Positions 9,247 to 17,233 of a stretch of 64,000 bases of DNA are shown here, piece after piece. Under the pieces are notes generated by a model, which did no database searches, had not been told where the DNA came from, and saw only the letters and a program-made list of their open reading frames with translations. Every line of letters begins with the position of its first letter. Position 1 is the stretch's first letter. Location of the stretch: assembly GCA_001298545.1 (NCBI GenBank), contig LJCX01000025.1:248001-312000 (forward strand), written 5' to 3'. The DNA is from Actinobacteria bacterium OV320. Its GTDB lineage: Bacteria; Actinomycetota; Actinomycetes; Streptomycetales; Streptomycetaceae. A program made the translations under genes and the position numbers.

Positions 9247-10060
9247 CACCAATCCCGCAGAGAACACCGAACTCCTCGCCAATCCGCCGGTGGACGGCAG
9301 TGAACTGATCCGGTTCGACAAGGTCACCAAGCGCTTCGGCGACAACACCGTCCTGGACCGGCTCGACTTCTCCGTCGACTCCGGCAAGCACGTCACGCTG
9401 ATCGGCCCGTCGGGCTCCGGCAAGACGACGATCCTGCGGCTGCTGATGACCCTGACCGAGCCCGACGAGGGCACCATCAGGGTCGGCGGCGACTACCTGA
9501 CCCACGAGGAGCGCAACGGGAAGCTGGTCCGGGCCGGCGAGAAGCACGTCCGCGAGGTCCGCAAGAACATCGGGATGGTCTTCCAGCAGTTCAATCTCTT
9601 CCCGAACATGAAGGTGCTGCGCAACATCACCGAGGCTCCGGTCACCGTCCTCGGCCTGTCCAAGGACGAGGCCGAGCAGCGGGCCCGCGACCTGCTCGAA
9701 CTGGTGGGCCTGACGGAGCACATCGACAAGTACCCGACCCAGCTGTCCGGCGGCCAGCAGCAGCGGGTGGCGATCGCCCGGGCGCTGGCGATGCGGCCGC
9801 AGGTCCTCCTGCTGGACGAGGTGACCTCCGCGCTGGACCCGGAGCTGGTGGTCGGCGTCCTGGACGTGCTGCGGGACATCGCCCGCACCACCGACATCAC
9901 GATGCTCTGCGTGACCCACGAGATGAGCTTCGCCCGGGACATCTCCGACCAGGTCCTGATGTTCGACTCGGGTCGTGTCATCGAGTCGGGCCCGCCGGAG
10001 AAGATCTTCAGCGAGCCGGAGCAGGAGCGGACGCGGGAGTTCCTCAGCGCCGTGCTGTGA
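9236..10060 (+). CDS. ehuA: Amino-acid-type ABC transporter ATP-binding protein, EhuA type
   Basis: Cytoplasmic ATPase that drives the importer, 274 residues. It carries Walker A (GPSGSGKTT), Q-loop (VFQQFNLFPNM), the ABC signature LSGGQQQR, Walker B with LLLDEVTSALD, and the switch histidine in CVTHEM. The start is a TTG at 9236, inside the end of the permease gene, with GGAG upstream. There is no close ATG or GTG alternative, and the rare start could keep ATPase levels low. The insert YLTHEERNGKLVRAGEKH between Walker A and the Q-loop is typical of the Ehu branch and supports that assignment. Confidence 0.82.
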   Translation: MSADTNPAENTELLANPPVDGSELIRFDKVTKRFGDNTVLDRLDFSVDSGKHVTLIGPSGSGKTTILRLLMTLTEPDEGTIRVGGDYLTHEERNGKLVRAGEKHVREVRKNIGMVFQQFNLFPNMKVLRNITEAPVTVLGLSKDEAEQRARDLLELVGLTEHIDKYPTQLSGGQQQRVAIARALAMRPQVLLLDEVTSALDPELVVGVLDVLRDIARTTDITMLCVTHEMSFARDISDQVLMFDSGRVIESGPPEKIFSEPEQERTREFLSAVL

Positions 10061-10071
10061 GGCTCGGGGGC

Positions 10072-10095
10072 GGGCGCCACCCCCGAGTGGCGCCC
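10072..10095 (+). terminator. Stem-loop after the importer operon
   Basis: Nine-bp perfect stem GGGCGCCAC / GTGGCGCCC with a 6-nt loop, starting 12 bases after the ehuA stop. The T-run is weak, as is usual for Streptomyces terminators. It probably ends or attenuates transcription before the IclR-type gene. Confidence 0.65.
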
Positions 10096-10137
10096 CTCCC
10101 TCCCCCAAGCATGCTGTTGGCATATGCCACAGGAGCA

Positions 10138-10158
10138 ACCCCCTTGCCGCGAGGGGGT
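10138..10158. repeat. Second short inverted repeat before the regulator gene
   Basis: ACCCCCT at 10138-10144 and AGGGGGT at 10152-10158 form a 7-bp stem with a 7-nt loop in the 203-bp gap between ehuA and the IclR-type gene. It could be an operator half-site pair or a second terminator; nothing decides between these. Confidence 0.3.
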
Positions 10159-10263
10159 AATCCCCTCAACCCCCCTCCCCACGAGCCGGTTGCCGGATAT
10201 CGTGGAGGGTGATTCGCTGCCAGGATCAGGGATCACGGCCATGAGGCGACCAGGGGGGAAACC

Positions 10264-11022
10264 GTGGCGCTGAAGCACGAGCCGACCGTGCCGTACCGCT
10301 CGGCCCAGGAAGCGTTGCGCGTCCTGGAGACGGTGGCGCGGCACTCCACCGGTGTCACCGACGCCGAACTCTCCCGTCAGACCGGACTCACCCCGGAGCG
10401 GCTGACCGCGCTCCTGCGCATGCTGCGCCGCGAGGGCTACGTCGAGCAGATCGCCGACGGGGCGTACGTCACGGGTGACGCCCTGACCCGCCTGGGCTCC
10501 GCGCACCATCGTGAGCAGGCCCTGCGCGACCAGCTCCAGCACACCCTCGACCGGCTCCGTGACTCCGTCGGCGCCGCCGTCTACATCAGCCGGTACGTCG
10601 ACGGCGAGGTCACGATCACCCAGTACGCCGACGGCCCGGCCACACCGTCCGTCAACGAGTGGGTCGACTTCCGCTCCTCCGCGCACGCCACCGCGCTCGG
10701 CAAGAGCCTGCTGGGCCAGCTCGACCACAACGGCCGGCGCGACCACCTCTCCCGGCACAAGATGGCCCGGCTCACCTCGCGCACCATCACCAGCGACAAG
10801 CTGCTGCTCTCCCGCCTGGAGGCCCAGCCGCCCACCGTCCCGACGCTCGACCTCCAGGAGTACGCGATCGGCACGGTCTGCGCGGCCGTCCCGATCACCG
10901 CCGGCTCCATGGCGGGCTGCCTCGCCCTCTCCCTGCCCGTCGAGCACGCCCACCGGCTCCGCCAGGCCGCCGAGACCCTGAACAGGAACGCGGCACCGGT
11001 ACTGCTGTCGCTCGCGATCTGA
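10264..11022 (+). CDS. IclR-family transcriptional regulator
   Basis: A 252-residue DNA-binding protein. The N-terminal winged helix (about residues 10-65: SAQEALRVLETVARHSTGVTDAELSR then GLTPERLTALLRMLRREGYV, quoted in parts) is followed by an IclR effector domain. That domain includes FRSSAHATALGKSLLGQL and the closing EYAIGTVCAAVPI. The GTG at 10264 has AGGGGGGA upstream. Being encoded directly downstream of the importer on the same strand, it is the natural candidate to control the catabolic block; the ligand is probably the imported compound or a breakdown product (inference). Confidence 0.85.
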   Translation: MALKHEPTVPYRSAQEALRVLETVARHSTGVTDAELSRQTGLTPERLTALLRMLRREGYVEQIADGAYVTGDALTRLGSAHHREQALRDQLQHTLDRLRDSVGAAVYISRYVDGEVTITQYADGPATPSVNEWVDFRSSAHATALGKSLLGQLDHNGRRDHLSRHKMARLTSRTITSDKLLLSRLEAQPPTVPTLDLQEYAIGTVCAAVPITAGSMAGCLALSLPVEHAHRLRQAAETLNRNAAPVLLSLAI

Positions 11023-11135
11023 CGCCCCTCCGACCCGCGGCCCGGCGGGTGCTCCCGGCATGGTCCGGAGCACCCCCGCGGACCGGGTAGTATTTTCTCC
11101 GTCGTCAGCCGCCGAAGGCGGAGGACGGGAGTCAT

Positions 11136-11209
11136 GCGCCGCTAGCTCAGTTGGTTAGAGCAGCTGACTCTTAATCAGCGGGTCCGGGGTTCGAGTCCCT
11201 GGCGGCGCA
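11136..11209 (+). tRNA. tRNA-Lys (anticodon CTT)
   Basis: 74-nt cloverleaf. The acceptor arms GCGCCGC (11136-11142) and GCGGCGC (11202-11208) pair fully and the discriminator is A. The D-arm has AGCTCAGTTGGTTAGAGC, the anticodon stem is GCTGA/TCAGC around loop CTCTTAA, and the T-arm has GGTTCGAGTCC. CCA is not encoded. The sequence is identical to the copy at 17151-17224. The antisense strand of its 3' half is read by the convergent acyl-CoA ligase frame. Confidence 0.97.
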
Positions 11210-12919
11210 CCGATGAAGGGCCTCTCGTGACACGAGGGGCCCTTCGGCGTTCCCCCCGGTTTCCCTGCTGTCGGCGTCTGCCGTCGTCAGCCGTCGGTAC
11301 GTCGCACTGCCCGGCGGCCGCCACCACACCGGATCGGCGCACCGGATCCCCTCCCGCCGCAGCAGCGCCCGGTGGATCTTGTTCGTGGCGGTGACGGGCA
11401 TCCGCTCCAGGACCCGTACGAACCGGGGCGCCATCTTCGTCCCCAGATCGGGCTGGGCGAGCAGGAACTCGGCGAAACCGAGCGGATCGAAGGACCCGGC
11501 CAGCGCCGCCATCACCTGGTCCCCGGTCACCGGATCCGGCACCGCGTAGACGGCCACGGCGGCCGCGCCCTCGTACCGGGCGAGGATGTTCTCGATCATC
11601 GCGGCGGCCAGGTTCTCGCTGTCGACGCGGAGCCGGTCGTCGGTGCGGCCCGCGAAGTAGAGGAAGCCGTCGCGGTCGCGGTAGAAGAGGTCGCCGGTCC
11701 AGTACTCCCCGTCGGTCCGGCGCCGCTCCGCCTCGGCCGACGGGTTGCGCCAGTAGCCCTCGAAGGGGTGGGGTCCCCGGTTGACCAGCTCGCCGATCGC
11801 CTCTTCGCCGTTCAGCAGCCGACCGGCCGGGTCGAGAACGGCCGGCGGACACTCGGCGCGGGTCTCCCGGTCGAGGACGACGAGACCGGGCGCCGCCCGC
11901 CCGACCGCCCCCGCCGGAGTCCCCGGCGACCACTGCACGGCCGCCCCGCCCTCCGAGGAGCCGTACCCCTCCACCAGCCGCACCCCGAACCGTCGCTCGA
12001 AGGCCGCCGCGTCCACCGCCCCCGCCTCGGTGCCGAAACCGAGCCGCAGGGTGTGGTCCCGGTCGTCCGGGCCCGGCTCGGTGGCCAGGACGTACTGGAT
12101 CGCCCGGCCCACGTAGGTGAAGTACGTCGCCCGGTAGCGCCGTACGTCCGCCAGGAACCCGGACGCCGAGAACCGCCGCCGCAGCGCCACCCCGGCCCCG
12201 GCCGCCAGCGCGGGCGCCCAGTCCGCGATCACCGCGTTGCCGTGGAACATCGGCATGCAGACGTAGTGCACGTCGTCCCGCCGCACGGAGAACTGTCCGG
12301 CCAGCGAGCGCCCCGCGGCGGCCAGCCGGCCCTGGGTGCAGATCGCGGCCTTGGGCGCGCCGGTCGAGCCGGAGGTGAAGTAGAGGAGGAGCCGGTCCGC
12401 GGGGCCGGCCCGGGAGGCGTCGGGACGGGCGTCCGCGTACGGGGCGAGCAGGTCGTCGTACTCCGGGGTGCCGGTGATCAGCAGGCGGACCCCGGGCAGG
12501 TCGAGGCCCCTGAGCAGGGGGAGGTGGGTGTGCTCGGTGATCAGCAGCCCGCACTCGGTGTGCAGGATGTCCCGGGCCAGTTCGGGGCCCCGCCGGGTGG
12601 GGTTGATCCCGGCGACGGCCGCGCCGGCGAGGGCGGCGGCCGACAGCCAGAGCGGGAACTCCGGGGTGTTGTCCAGCAGGACCCCGACATGGGGCGGACC
12701 GCCCGACGGCAGCAGATCCGCCAGCAGCGCCGCACGGGCGGCGGCACCGGCGGCGACCTGGTGGTGAGTGAGGACGGTGCTCCCGGGGCCCTCGGCTCTC
12801 CCGGTGCTCCCGGGGCTCCCGGTGCTCCCGGGGCCCTCGGGGTTTCCGGGGTTCTGGCACCACAGCCCGGGACGGTGGTCGCCCCACCGGGCCGCTACGA
12901 GTTCGGCGACGGACTCCAT
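11171..12919 (-). CDS. AMP-dependent acyl-CoA synthetase/ligase
   Basis: ATP-dependent fatty-acid-type CoA ligase of the ANL superfamily, 582 residues. Motifs: P-loop YFTSGSTGAPKAA, YGSSEGG, YWTGDL followed by GFLYFAGRTDDRLRVDSEN (hinge), and the C-terminal catalytic lysine in TATNKIHRALLR. Residues about 24-50 contain a glycine/proline/serine run written in repetitive DNA (12780-12860). The C-terminus is odd: no stop occurs after the normal end near ADADS. The frame reads through the tRNA terminator and into the antisense of tRNA-Lys, where TAA lies opposite the anticodon loop (11171-11173). The final 20 or so residues are therefore antisense tRNA sequence. The ATG at 12919 has no strong ribosome site. 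Confidence 0.85.
   Translation of the reverse strand: MESVAELVAARWGDHRPGLWCQNPGNPEGPGSTGSPGSTGRAEGPGSTVLTHHQVAAGAAARAALLADLLPSGGPPHVGVLLDNTPEFPLWLSAAALAGAAVAGINPTRRGPELARDILHTECGLLITEHTHLPLLRGLDLPGVRLLITGTPEYDDLLAPYADARPDASRAGPADRLLLYFTSGSTGAPKAAICTQGRLAAAGRSLAGQFSVRRDDVHYVCMPMFHGNAVIADWAPALAAGAGVALRRRFSASGFLADVRRYRATYFTYVGRAIQYVLATEPGPDDRDHTLRLGFGTEAGAVDAAAFERRFGVRLVEGYGSSEGGAAVQWSPGTPAGAVGRAAPGLVVLDRETRAECPPAVLDPAGRLLNGEEAIGELVNRGPHPFEGYWRNPSAEAERRRTDGEYWTGDLFYRDRDGFLYFAGRTDDRLRVDSENLAAAMIENILARYEGAAAVAVYAVPDPVTGDQVMAALAGSFDPLGFAEFLLAQPDLGTKMAPRFVRVLERMPVTATNKIHRALLRREGIRCADPVWWRPPGSATYRRLTTADADSRETGGNAEGPLVSREALHRCAARDSNPGPAD
11215..11245 (+). terminator. Terminator of tRNA-Lys (first copy)
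   Basis: Fourteen-bp stem-loop with a 3-nt loop that starts six bases after the tRNA (GAAGGGCC paired with GGCCCTTC, extended through TCTCGT/ACGAGG with one wobble). On the opposite strand the same DNA encodes residues near the end of the acyl-CoA ligase frame, so the stem may also act on that transcript. Confidence 0.85.
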
Positions 12920-12959
12920 GGCGGCGCACGGTAGTTGACGTACCGTCAGATGTGGAGGG

Positions 12960-13421
12960 CTACGGCATGAAGTCGTCGGCCTCGGCGAACATCCAGTGGG
13001 CGGTGACCATGAAGAAGACGCAGAAGGCGATGGCCACGCCGAGGAAGAGCAGCAGACAGCCCGACTCGGCGAGGAGCCTGCCGCGGGCGGGTGCCTTGGC
13101 CGTGGCCTCCTCGGGGCGGGCGGCCGCGTAGTGGACGGTGACGATGTCGCCCTCGATCGTCGTCCCCGGGCCGTTCGCCTCCTCGAAGCGGACGGCCCGG
13201 CCCTCGCGGGTGGTGAACTCGTAGACGTGGTGCAGGGTCGTGCTGACCATGGTGTCGCCGCCGCCGCTGGTCGTCGTGTACGACCGCAGACAGCGCGCCC
13301 GCGCGGTGAGACCGCCGTTCCAGGCCCGGGCGAACCGCCGGGAGCGGCGGACGAGCCCGAACACGCCGAACAGCAGGCCGACGATCATGATCGACGGCAC
13401 GAGGTAGAAGAAGGCTTCCAT
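12960..13421 (-). CDS. DUF3592-type membrane protein
   Basis: A 153-residue membrane protein with one hydrophobic helix at the N-terminus (about 5-25) and another near the C-terminus (about 120-145). Between them lies a small beta-rich domain resembling DUF3592 (RCLRSYTTTSGGGD, HHVYEFTTREGRAVRFEE). Function unknown. The ATG at 13421 has GGGGGAG upstream. It lies alone between the ligase gene and the LPMO gene, all on the minus strand. Confidence 0.75.
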   Translation of the reverse strand: MEAFFYLVPSIMIVGLLFGVFGLVRRSRRFARAWNGGLTARARCLRSYTTTSGGGDTMVSTTLHHVYEFTTREGRAVRFEEANGPGTTIEGDIVTVHYAAARPEEATAKAPARGRLLAESGCLLLFLGVAIAFCVFFMVTAHWMFAEADDFMP

Positions 13422-13510
13422 GAGCTCCCCCGAGGTCCAGGCGCCGGCCTGGTCGTGCCGGCGTGCAGGGAACGTACCCGTGCGCGGACCCGGGGGAGCT
13501 CAAGCCATGC

Positions 13511-14116
13511 TCAGAACGTGACGTCGGAGCAGGCGTAGAACGCGTTGGTCGTGTCGGCGACCGTCCACACCGCGACGATCACGTGACGTCCGCTGAGCCC
13601 GGACGGCAGCGTGCCGCTGTGCGAGAGGGTGGACGGGGGCCGCTGACCGCCGTAGGGCACGGTCAGGAACGGGGTGAGGTTGAGGTCGGAGCGGGCCAGG
13701 TTGTGGTTCTGGTTCCAGCCCTGCTTGGTGACGTAGTACTTGAAGTCGGTCGTGGCGTGCATGGCGGTGAACTGCCACCGGAAGGTGTAGCTCTGACCGC
13801 CGGTCACCTTGGTGGCCGGCCACGCCGCGCCCGAGGGGGTCTTCGGGCTGTCGAGCTGGGCGAATCGGGTGTTGTTCGCGGAGCAGATCCTTCCGTCGGC
13901 CGCGCCGGACGCCGGGAAGCCCTTCGGGCCCTCGACGCTCTGCGGCTCCCACTGGATGTCACCGCAGTTGGTGACGGAGCCGTTCTGACACAGCTTCTGC
14001 CGGCTGATGGGGAGGTCGGTGTAGCCGTGGCCGCTCGCACCCCCGGCGGTGAGCACGAAGGCTCCCGCCGTGGTGAGTCCGAGCGCGGCGGCGTACCACT
14101 TGGTCTTTTTGCGCAT
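13511..14116 (-). CDS. Lytic polysaccharide monooxygenase, AA10 (chitin/cellulose active)
   Basis: Secreted copper enzyme that oxidatively cleaves crystalline chitin or cellulose. It has 201 residues and a signal peptide ending GGASG, so the mature protein starts with His30 (HGYTDLP), which forms the histidine brace with His120 (FTAMHATTDF). The axial phenylalanine of AA10 enzymes is Phe193 (NAFYACSDVTF). There is no additional carbohydrate-binding module, so this is a single-domain LPMO. AGGAGC precedes the ATG. A near-consensus DasR operator lies 58-73 bp upstream, which points to control by N-acetylglucosamine and a chitin substrate. Confidence 0.95.
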   Translation of the reverse strand: MRKKTKWYAAALGLTTAGAFVLTAGGASGHGYTDLPISRQKLCQNGSVTNCGDIQWEPQSVEGPKGFPASGAADGRICSANNTRFAQLDSPKTPSGAAWPATKVTGGQSYTFRWQFTAMHATTDFKYYVTKQGWNQNHNLARSDLNLTPFLTVPYGGQRPPSTLSHSGTLPSGLSGRHVIVAVWTVADTTNAFYACSDVTF

Positions 14117-14173
14117 GCTGCCGCTCCTGGAGAACGTGGGGAGTTCGGTGAGGAGTTCAGTGAGCTCATGCGT

Positions 14174-14189
14174 GCAGGTCTAGACCAAG
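14174..14189 (-). promoter_or_regulatory. DasR-type operator (dre-like site) upstream of the LPMO gene
   Basis: The 10-bp perfect palindrome GGTCTAGACC (14177-14186) matches the core of the Streptomyces dre consensus TGGTCTAGACCA. Read on the LPMO strand it is TTGGTCTAGACCTG, also the form found as repeats in chitinase promoters. It lies upstream of the LPMO ATG, where a GntR-family DasR dimer would be expected. Confidence 0.8.
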
Positions 14190-14274
14190 TTCGAGATTAT
14201 TGCCGTTTCTTGGCTGTGTCCATATCAAAGACGTGTCCGGCCCCGTCACGGCACGCCCGCGTCAAGTCCGCCCG

Positions 14275-15384
14275 TCACGGCCCCTGTTCCCCGCGCCCCG
14301 AGCAGAAGGCGACGGTCAGGTCCTTCACCAGCGCCTTGCGTTCGTAGTCGTCGAGTTCCACGAGTCCGCGCATGGTGAGCCGGGTCACCGTGTCCTCCAC
14401 CGAGTCCACGACCGAGGTCAGCACGCTCGCCCGGTGCTGGGCGTCGAGCGCGGCGATCCGGCGGCGGTGCATCGCGGCGGCGACCTCGGGGGCGTACTCG
14501 ATCCGCAGCGGCCGCACCGAGAACACCTCCAGTCCGATCGCGCCCGCGTCCTGCGCGACCCGCCGGGTCAGCACCTCCCCCGCCGCCTCCACCGAACCGC
14601 GTCCCGCGCCCGGCGTCTCCACCGGGATCCGGGCCAGGGCCGCCTCGACGCACTCGCGCAGATACGTCTCGTGGTCCTCCACGCCGAGCGTGGCCCGCGC
14701 GGTGTCCCGCACCCGCCACACCACGAGCGTCACCACCCGCAGCGCGACCCCGCTGCCGTCGGCGGCGGGCAGCGGCTCGCTGCGCCAGTGCCGCAGCCGT
14801 ACGTCCACCCGGCGGCGCAGCAGCAGCGGGTTGACCCACAGCAGGCCGGTGCGCCGCACGGTCCCCCGGTAGCGGCCGAACAGATCGAGCACCCAGGCCC
14901 GTCCGGTCCGCCCGCGGGCCAGACCGCCGAAGCCGAACAGCCCCAGGGCGCCCGCCCCCGCGTACGCCGCCCACTGCGCCGGACCGAGCACGGCGCCCGC
15001 GAACTCCGGCAGCCGCAGCACCTGCGCCGCGTGCGACGGCAGCACCCCGGCCCACCAGGAGGCGGCCACACAGCCGGCCGCCCCGCACATGCCGGCGAAC
15101 ACCCCCGCCGCGCCGGGCAGCACCCGAGCCGGCCGTTCCACCAGGTCCGGGTCGACCTGCGCCACCGGGCGGGGCTTGGCCGGCGTCGGCCGGCGCAGTC
15201 GCGGCTGCTCGCCGGTGCCCGCCCGGCTGCCCACCACGGCCGCGCCGAGCGGCACGGGCCGCGGCTCGGGCTCGTCCCGGAACAGCAGATGGACGGGGAT
15301 CTCGGTGGTCACCTCGTTCTGGATGAGCCGAGTGGGTCTGGACGGTCCCTCGGACTCGGGTGTCTGTGAAGTGGTCGTGTTCAT
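14275..15384 (-). CDS. SPFH/Band 7 domain membrane protein
   Basis: A 369-residue protein. Residues 1-75 are polar and proline-rich, two or three membrane helices occupy about 85-155, and a stomatin-like SPFH domain follows (about 170-340). Typical SPFH features are the GLLWVNPLLLRRRVDVR strand, VVTLVVWRVRD and AIGLEVFSVRPLRIEYAPEV, with a final charged coil rich in Arg and Ala. SPFH proteins oligomerise at the membrane and organise microdomains. The ATG at 15384 has GGAGG nearby. No NfeD partner gene is adjacent. Confidence 0.85.
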   Translation of the reverse strand: MNTTTSQTPESEGPSRPTRLIQNEVTTEIPVHLLFRDEPEPRPVPLGAAVVGSRAGTGEQPRLRRPTPAKPRPVAQVDPDLVERPARVLPGAAGVFAGMCGAAGCVAASWWAGVLPSHAAQVLRLPEFAGAVLGPAQWAAYAGAGALGLFGFGGLARGRTGRAWVLDLFGRYRGTVRRTGLLWVNPLLLRRRVDVRLRHWRSEPLPAADGSGVALRVVTLVVWRVRDTARATLGVEDHETYLRECVEAALARIPVETPGAGRGSVEAAGEVLTRRVAQDAGAIGLEVFSVRPLRIEYAPEVAAAMHRRRIAALDAQHRASVLTSVVDSVEDTVTRLTMRGLVELDDYERKALVKDLTVAFCSGRGEQGP

Positions 15385-15534
15385 TGCGTGCCTCCAGCCT
15401 CCGCGCCAGATACGCCATGACAGTGAGATGGATCAAGGGATCAGAGAGGGGATCAGAGAAGGATCAGAGAGGGATCAGGAAAGTGAGCGGGCCCGGCAGG
15501 TCCCGAGCAGGTTTCGTGCTGCGCCCGCGCCGGG

Positions 15535-16956
15535 CTACGAGAAGAGCCGCCGCCAGGTCTCCGGGCCCGGGTAGCCGTCCGCCGCACCGCCCCGCCAGCC
15601 CTGGGCACGCTGGAAGGCCTCGACCCCTCGCCGGTCCGCCTCGCCCCAGTGCGGTCCGGGCCCCTTCGTGTAGTACCTGCCGAACCCCTTCCTCACCAGC
15701 TGCCTCCCCAGCTGCGTGACGTACGCGTTCTGCGCGCCGGGCCGGAACATGCCCCGGCCGGGGTACGCGGGGACGCGCGGCGCCGAGGGCGCGCCGGCCG
15801 CCCCGGTCGCGGGATACCCGCCGATCGCGCCGCCGGAGCCGGAGCCCTGGCCGGTGCCGGTCGTCGGGGGCTGTCCGGAGGCGATGTCCCTGCCCCCGCC
15901 GGAGATCAGCAGGGCCCAGGTGCTCGGGCCGGGGATGCCGTCGGCCTCGGCGCCGCGCCAGCCCTGGGCCTCCTGGAAGGCCACGGTGGCCCAGCCGTCG
16001 GACGCCGACCACCTCGGGCCCGGGCCCGAGGCGTAGAAGCGTGCGCCGCCGCGCTCGACGAGGAGCCGGCCGAGCTGGGTGACGTACGGGTTGTTCGCAC
16101 CGGGTCCGAAGGCCGCCCGCCCCGGGAACGGCATCGTCGTCGCGGCAGCCCCGGCGCCGGGCCTGTTCCCGCCGCCGGTGTTCGTGCCGACCAGTTCCCC
16201 GGTGCCGGGAGCGACCGTCGTGAGGCCCTTGTAGCGGTAGGGCACGTAGCGGTCGGAATTGCTCCAGTAGGCGTAGGGAGTGGTCTGTCGGCGCGTGGTC
16301 GGGCGGGTCTGTTCGTAGACGAGGTAGTAGTTGTGCGTGTAGTCCGTCCAGCCGCCGAAAATGACGACGTGCGAGCCTTTCTCGGGGTCGGACGGATTGT
16401 GGAACAGCAGAATGTCGCCGGGCTGGAGCTCCTCCTTGGTAATCCGTGTCCCGAACTGGTGGAGACTGCCCGTCCACTCGTTGCCGGGCAGGTTCCAGGC
16501 CTTGGAAACGAAGCCGGAGCAGTCCTGCCGGTAACCGTCGTACCAGTAGCTGCTCATGCTGTACGGGACCTCTGCCGAAACCCATTCCTTGGCCCGTCTG
16601 ATGATGTCCGCCCGGGTCGTCGGGGGCGTTTTCACCGGTCCCGCCAGTCCCCCCGGCCGGGCCGGCTGCCCGGCGGGACCGTGCAGCGGCGCCTTGCCGC
16701 CCTGCGGGGTCTCGGGCTCGTCACCTGCGGGTACGTCGGGCCGGTCGGAGGTCTGCGGGGCCGCGAGGGCGGGCACCGCGTGGGCGGTGCCGAGCGCCGC
16801 GGCCGCCGCCGTGGCGACGACCACGACACGATGGGCGGCCGGGTGACCGCCGAACCGGGCGGGCGGGGAATTCGACCCCGTCCGCCGCCGGGATACGCAT
16901 CCGGGGCACTCGCAGTCGCTCTCGGGATCGAATTCCTCGAATACCGGAGAGCCCAT
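15535..16956 (-). CDS. Secreted NlpC/CHAP-like cysteine peptidase with two peptidoglycan-binding repeats
   Basis: A 473-residue exported protein. A hydrophobic segment (RVVVVATAAAAALGTAHA, about 45-62) acts as a signal or anchor after an acidic start rich in cysteine (DCECPGC). The catalytic domain (about 115-260) has DCSGFVSKAW with the nucleophile Cys, and HVVIFGGW with the His. Two related modules of about 65 residues follow, each with NxYVTQLGR and FQxAQGWRG-xADGxPGPxTW, typical of Streptomyces peptidoglycan-binding repeats. The start at 16956 was chosen for its AAGGGAA site. Likely role: remodelling or turnover of cell wall. Confidence 0.86.
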   Translation of the reverse strand: MGSPVFEEFDPESDCECPGCVSRRRTGSNSPPARFGGHPAAHRVVVVATAAAAALGTAHAVPALAAPQTSDRPDVPAGDEPETPQGGKAPLHGPAGQPARPGGLAGPVKTPPTTRADIIRRAKEWVSAEVPYSMSSYWYDGYRQDCSGFVSKAWNLPGNEWTGSLHQFGTRITKEELQPGDILLFHNPSDPEKGSHVVIFGGWTDYTHNYYLVYEQTRPTTRRQTTPYAYWSNSDRYVPYRYKGLTTVAPGTGELVGTNTGGGNRPGAGAAATTMPFPGRAAFGPGANNPYVTQLGRLLVERGGARFYASGPGPRWSASDGWATVAFQEAQGWRGAEADGIPGPSTWALLISGGGRDIASGQPPTTGTGQGSGSGGAIGGYPATGAAGAPSAPRVPAYPGRGMFRPGAQNAYVTQLGRQLVRKGFGRYYTKGPGPHWGEADRRGVEAFQRAQGWRGGAADGYPGPETWRRLFS

Positions 16957-17150
16957 GCGATTCCCTTCACACTCCAGCTGGAAATGTCCGCGACTGTGCA
17001 CGTTCGCCAGTTTCTCAACTGTCTTCCCGACGCGCATGCTGACGGTCCGAATGATGTACGCGACACCCGCCCGGCCCAGCGCCGCGGCGGACCGGCGGCC
17101 GGGTGGTCCGAGGCACCCCCGGGGGTCCTGTAGAGTTGTCCCGTCAGCAG

Positions 17151-17224
17151 GCGCCGCTAGCTCAGTTGGTTAGAGCAGCTGACTCTTAATCAGCGGGTCC
17201 GGGGTTCGAGTCCCTGGCGGCGCA
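17151..17224 (+). tRNA. tRNA-Lys (anticodon CTT), second identical copy
   Basis: All 74 bases match the copy at 11136-11209, including discriminator A and lack of encoded CCA. The upstream region also resembles that of the first copy (GGTCCG followed by GCACCCCC and a TAGAGT/TAGTAT -10-like box), so the promoters are probably duplicated too. Confidence 0.97.
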
Positions 17225-17233
17225 CAGACACCA

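Noticed and set aside
6915..10060. Generic glutamate or glutamine transporter
   Set aside because: The fold is shared, but the gene order, the long Walker A to Q-loop insert and the EutA-like neighbours fit the Ehu branch better. The ligand remains uncertain.
16957..17150. c-di-AMP (ydaO-type) riboswitch before the NlpC/CHAP-like gene
   Set aside because: These riboswitches precede many Streptomyces wall hydrolases, but the conserved blocks of the class could not be found in this leader.
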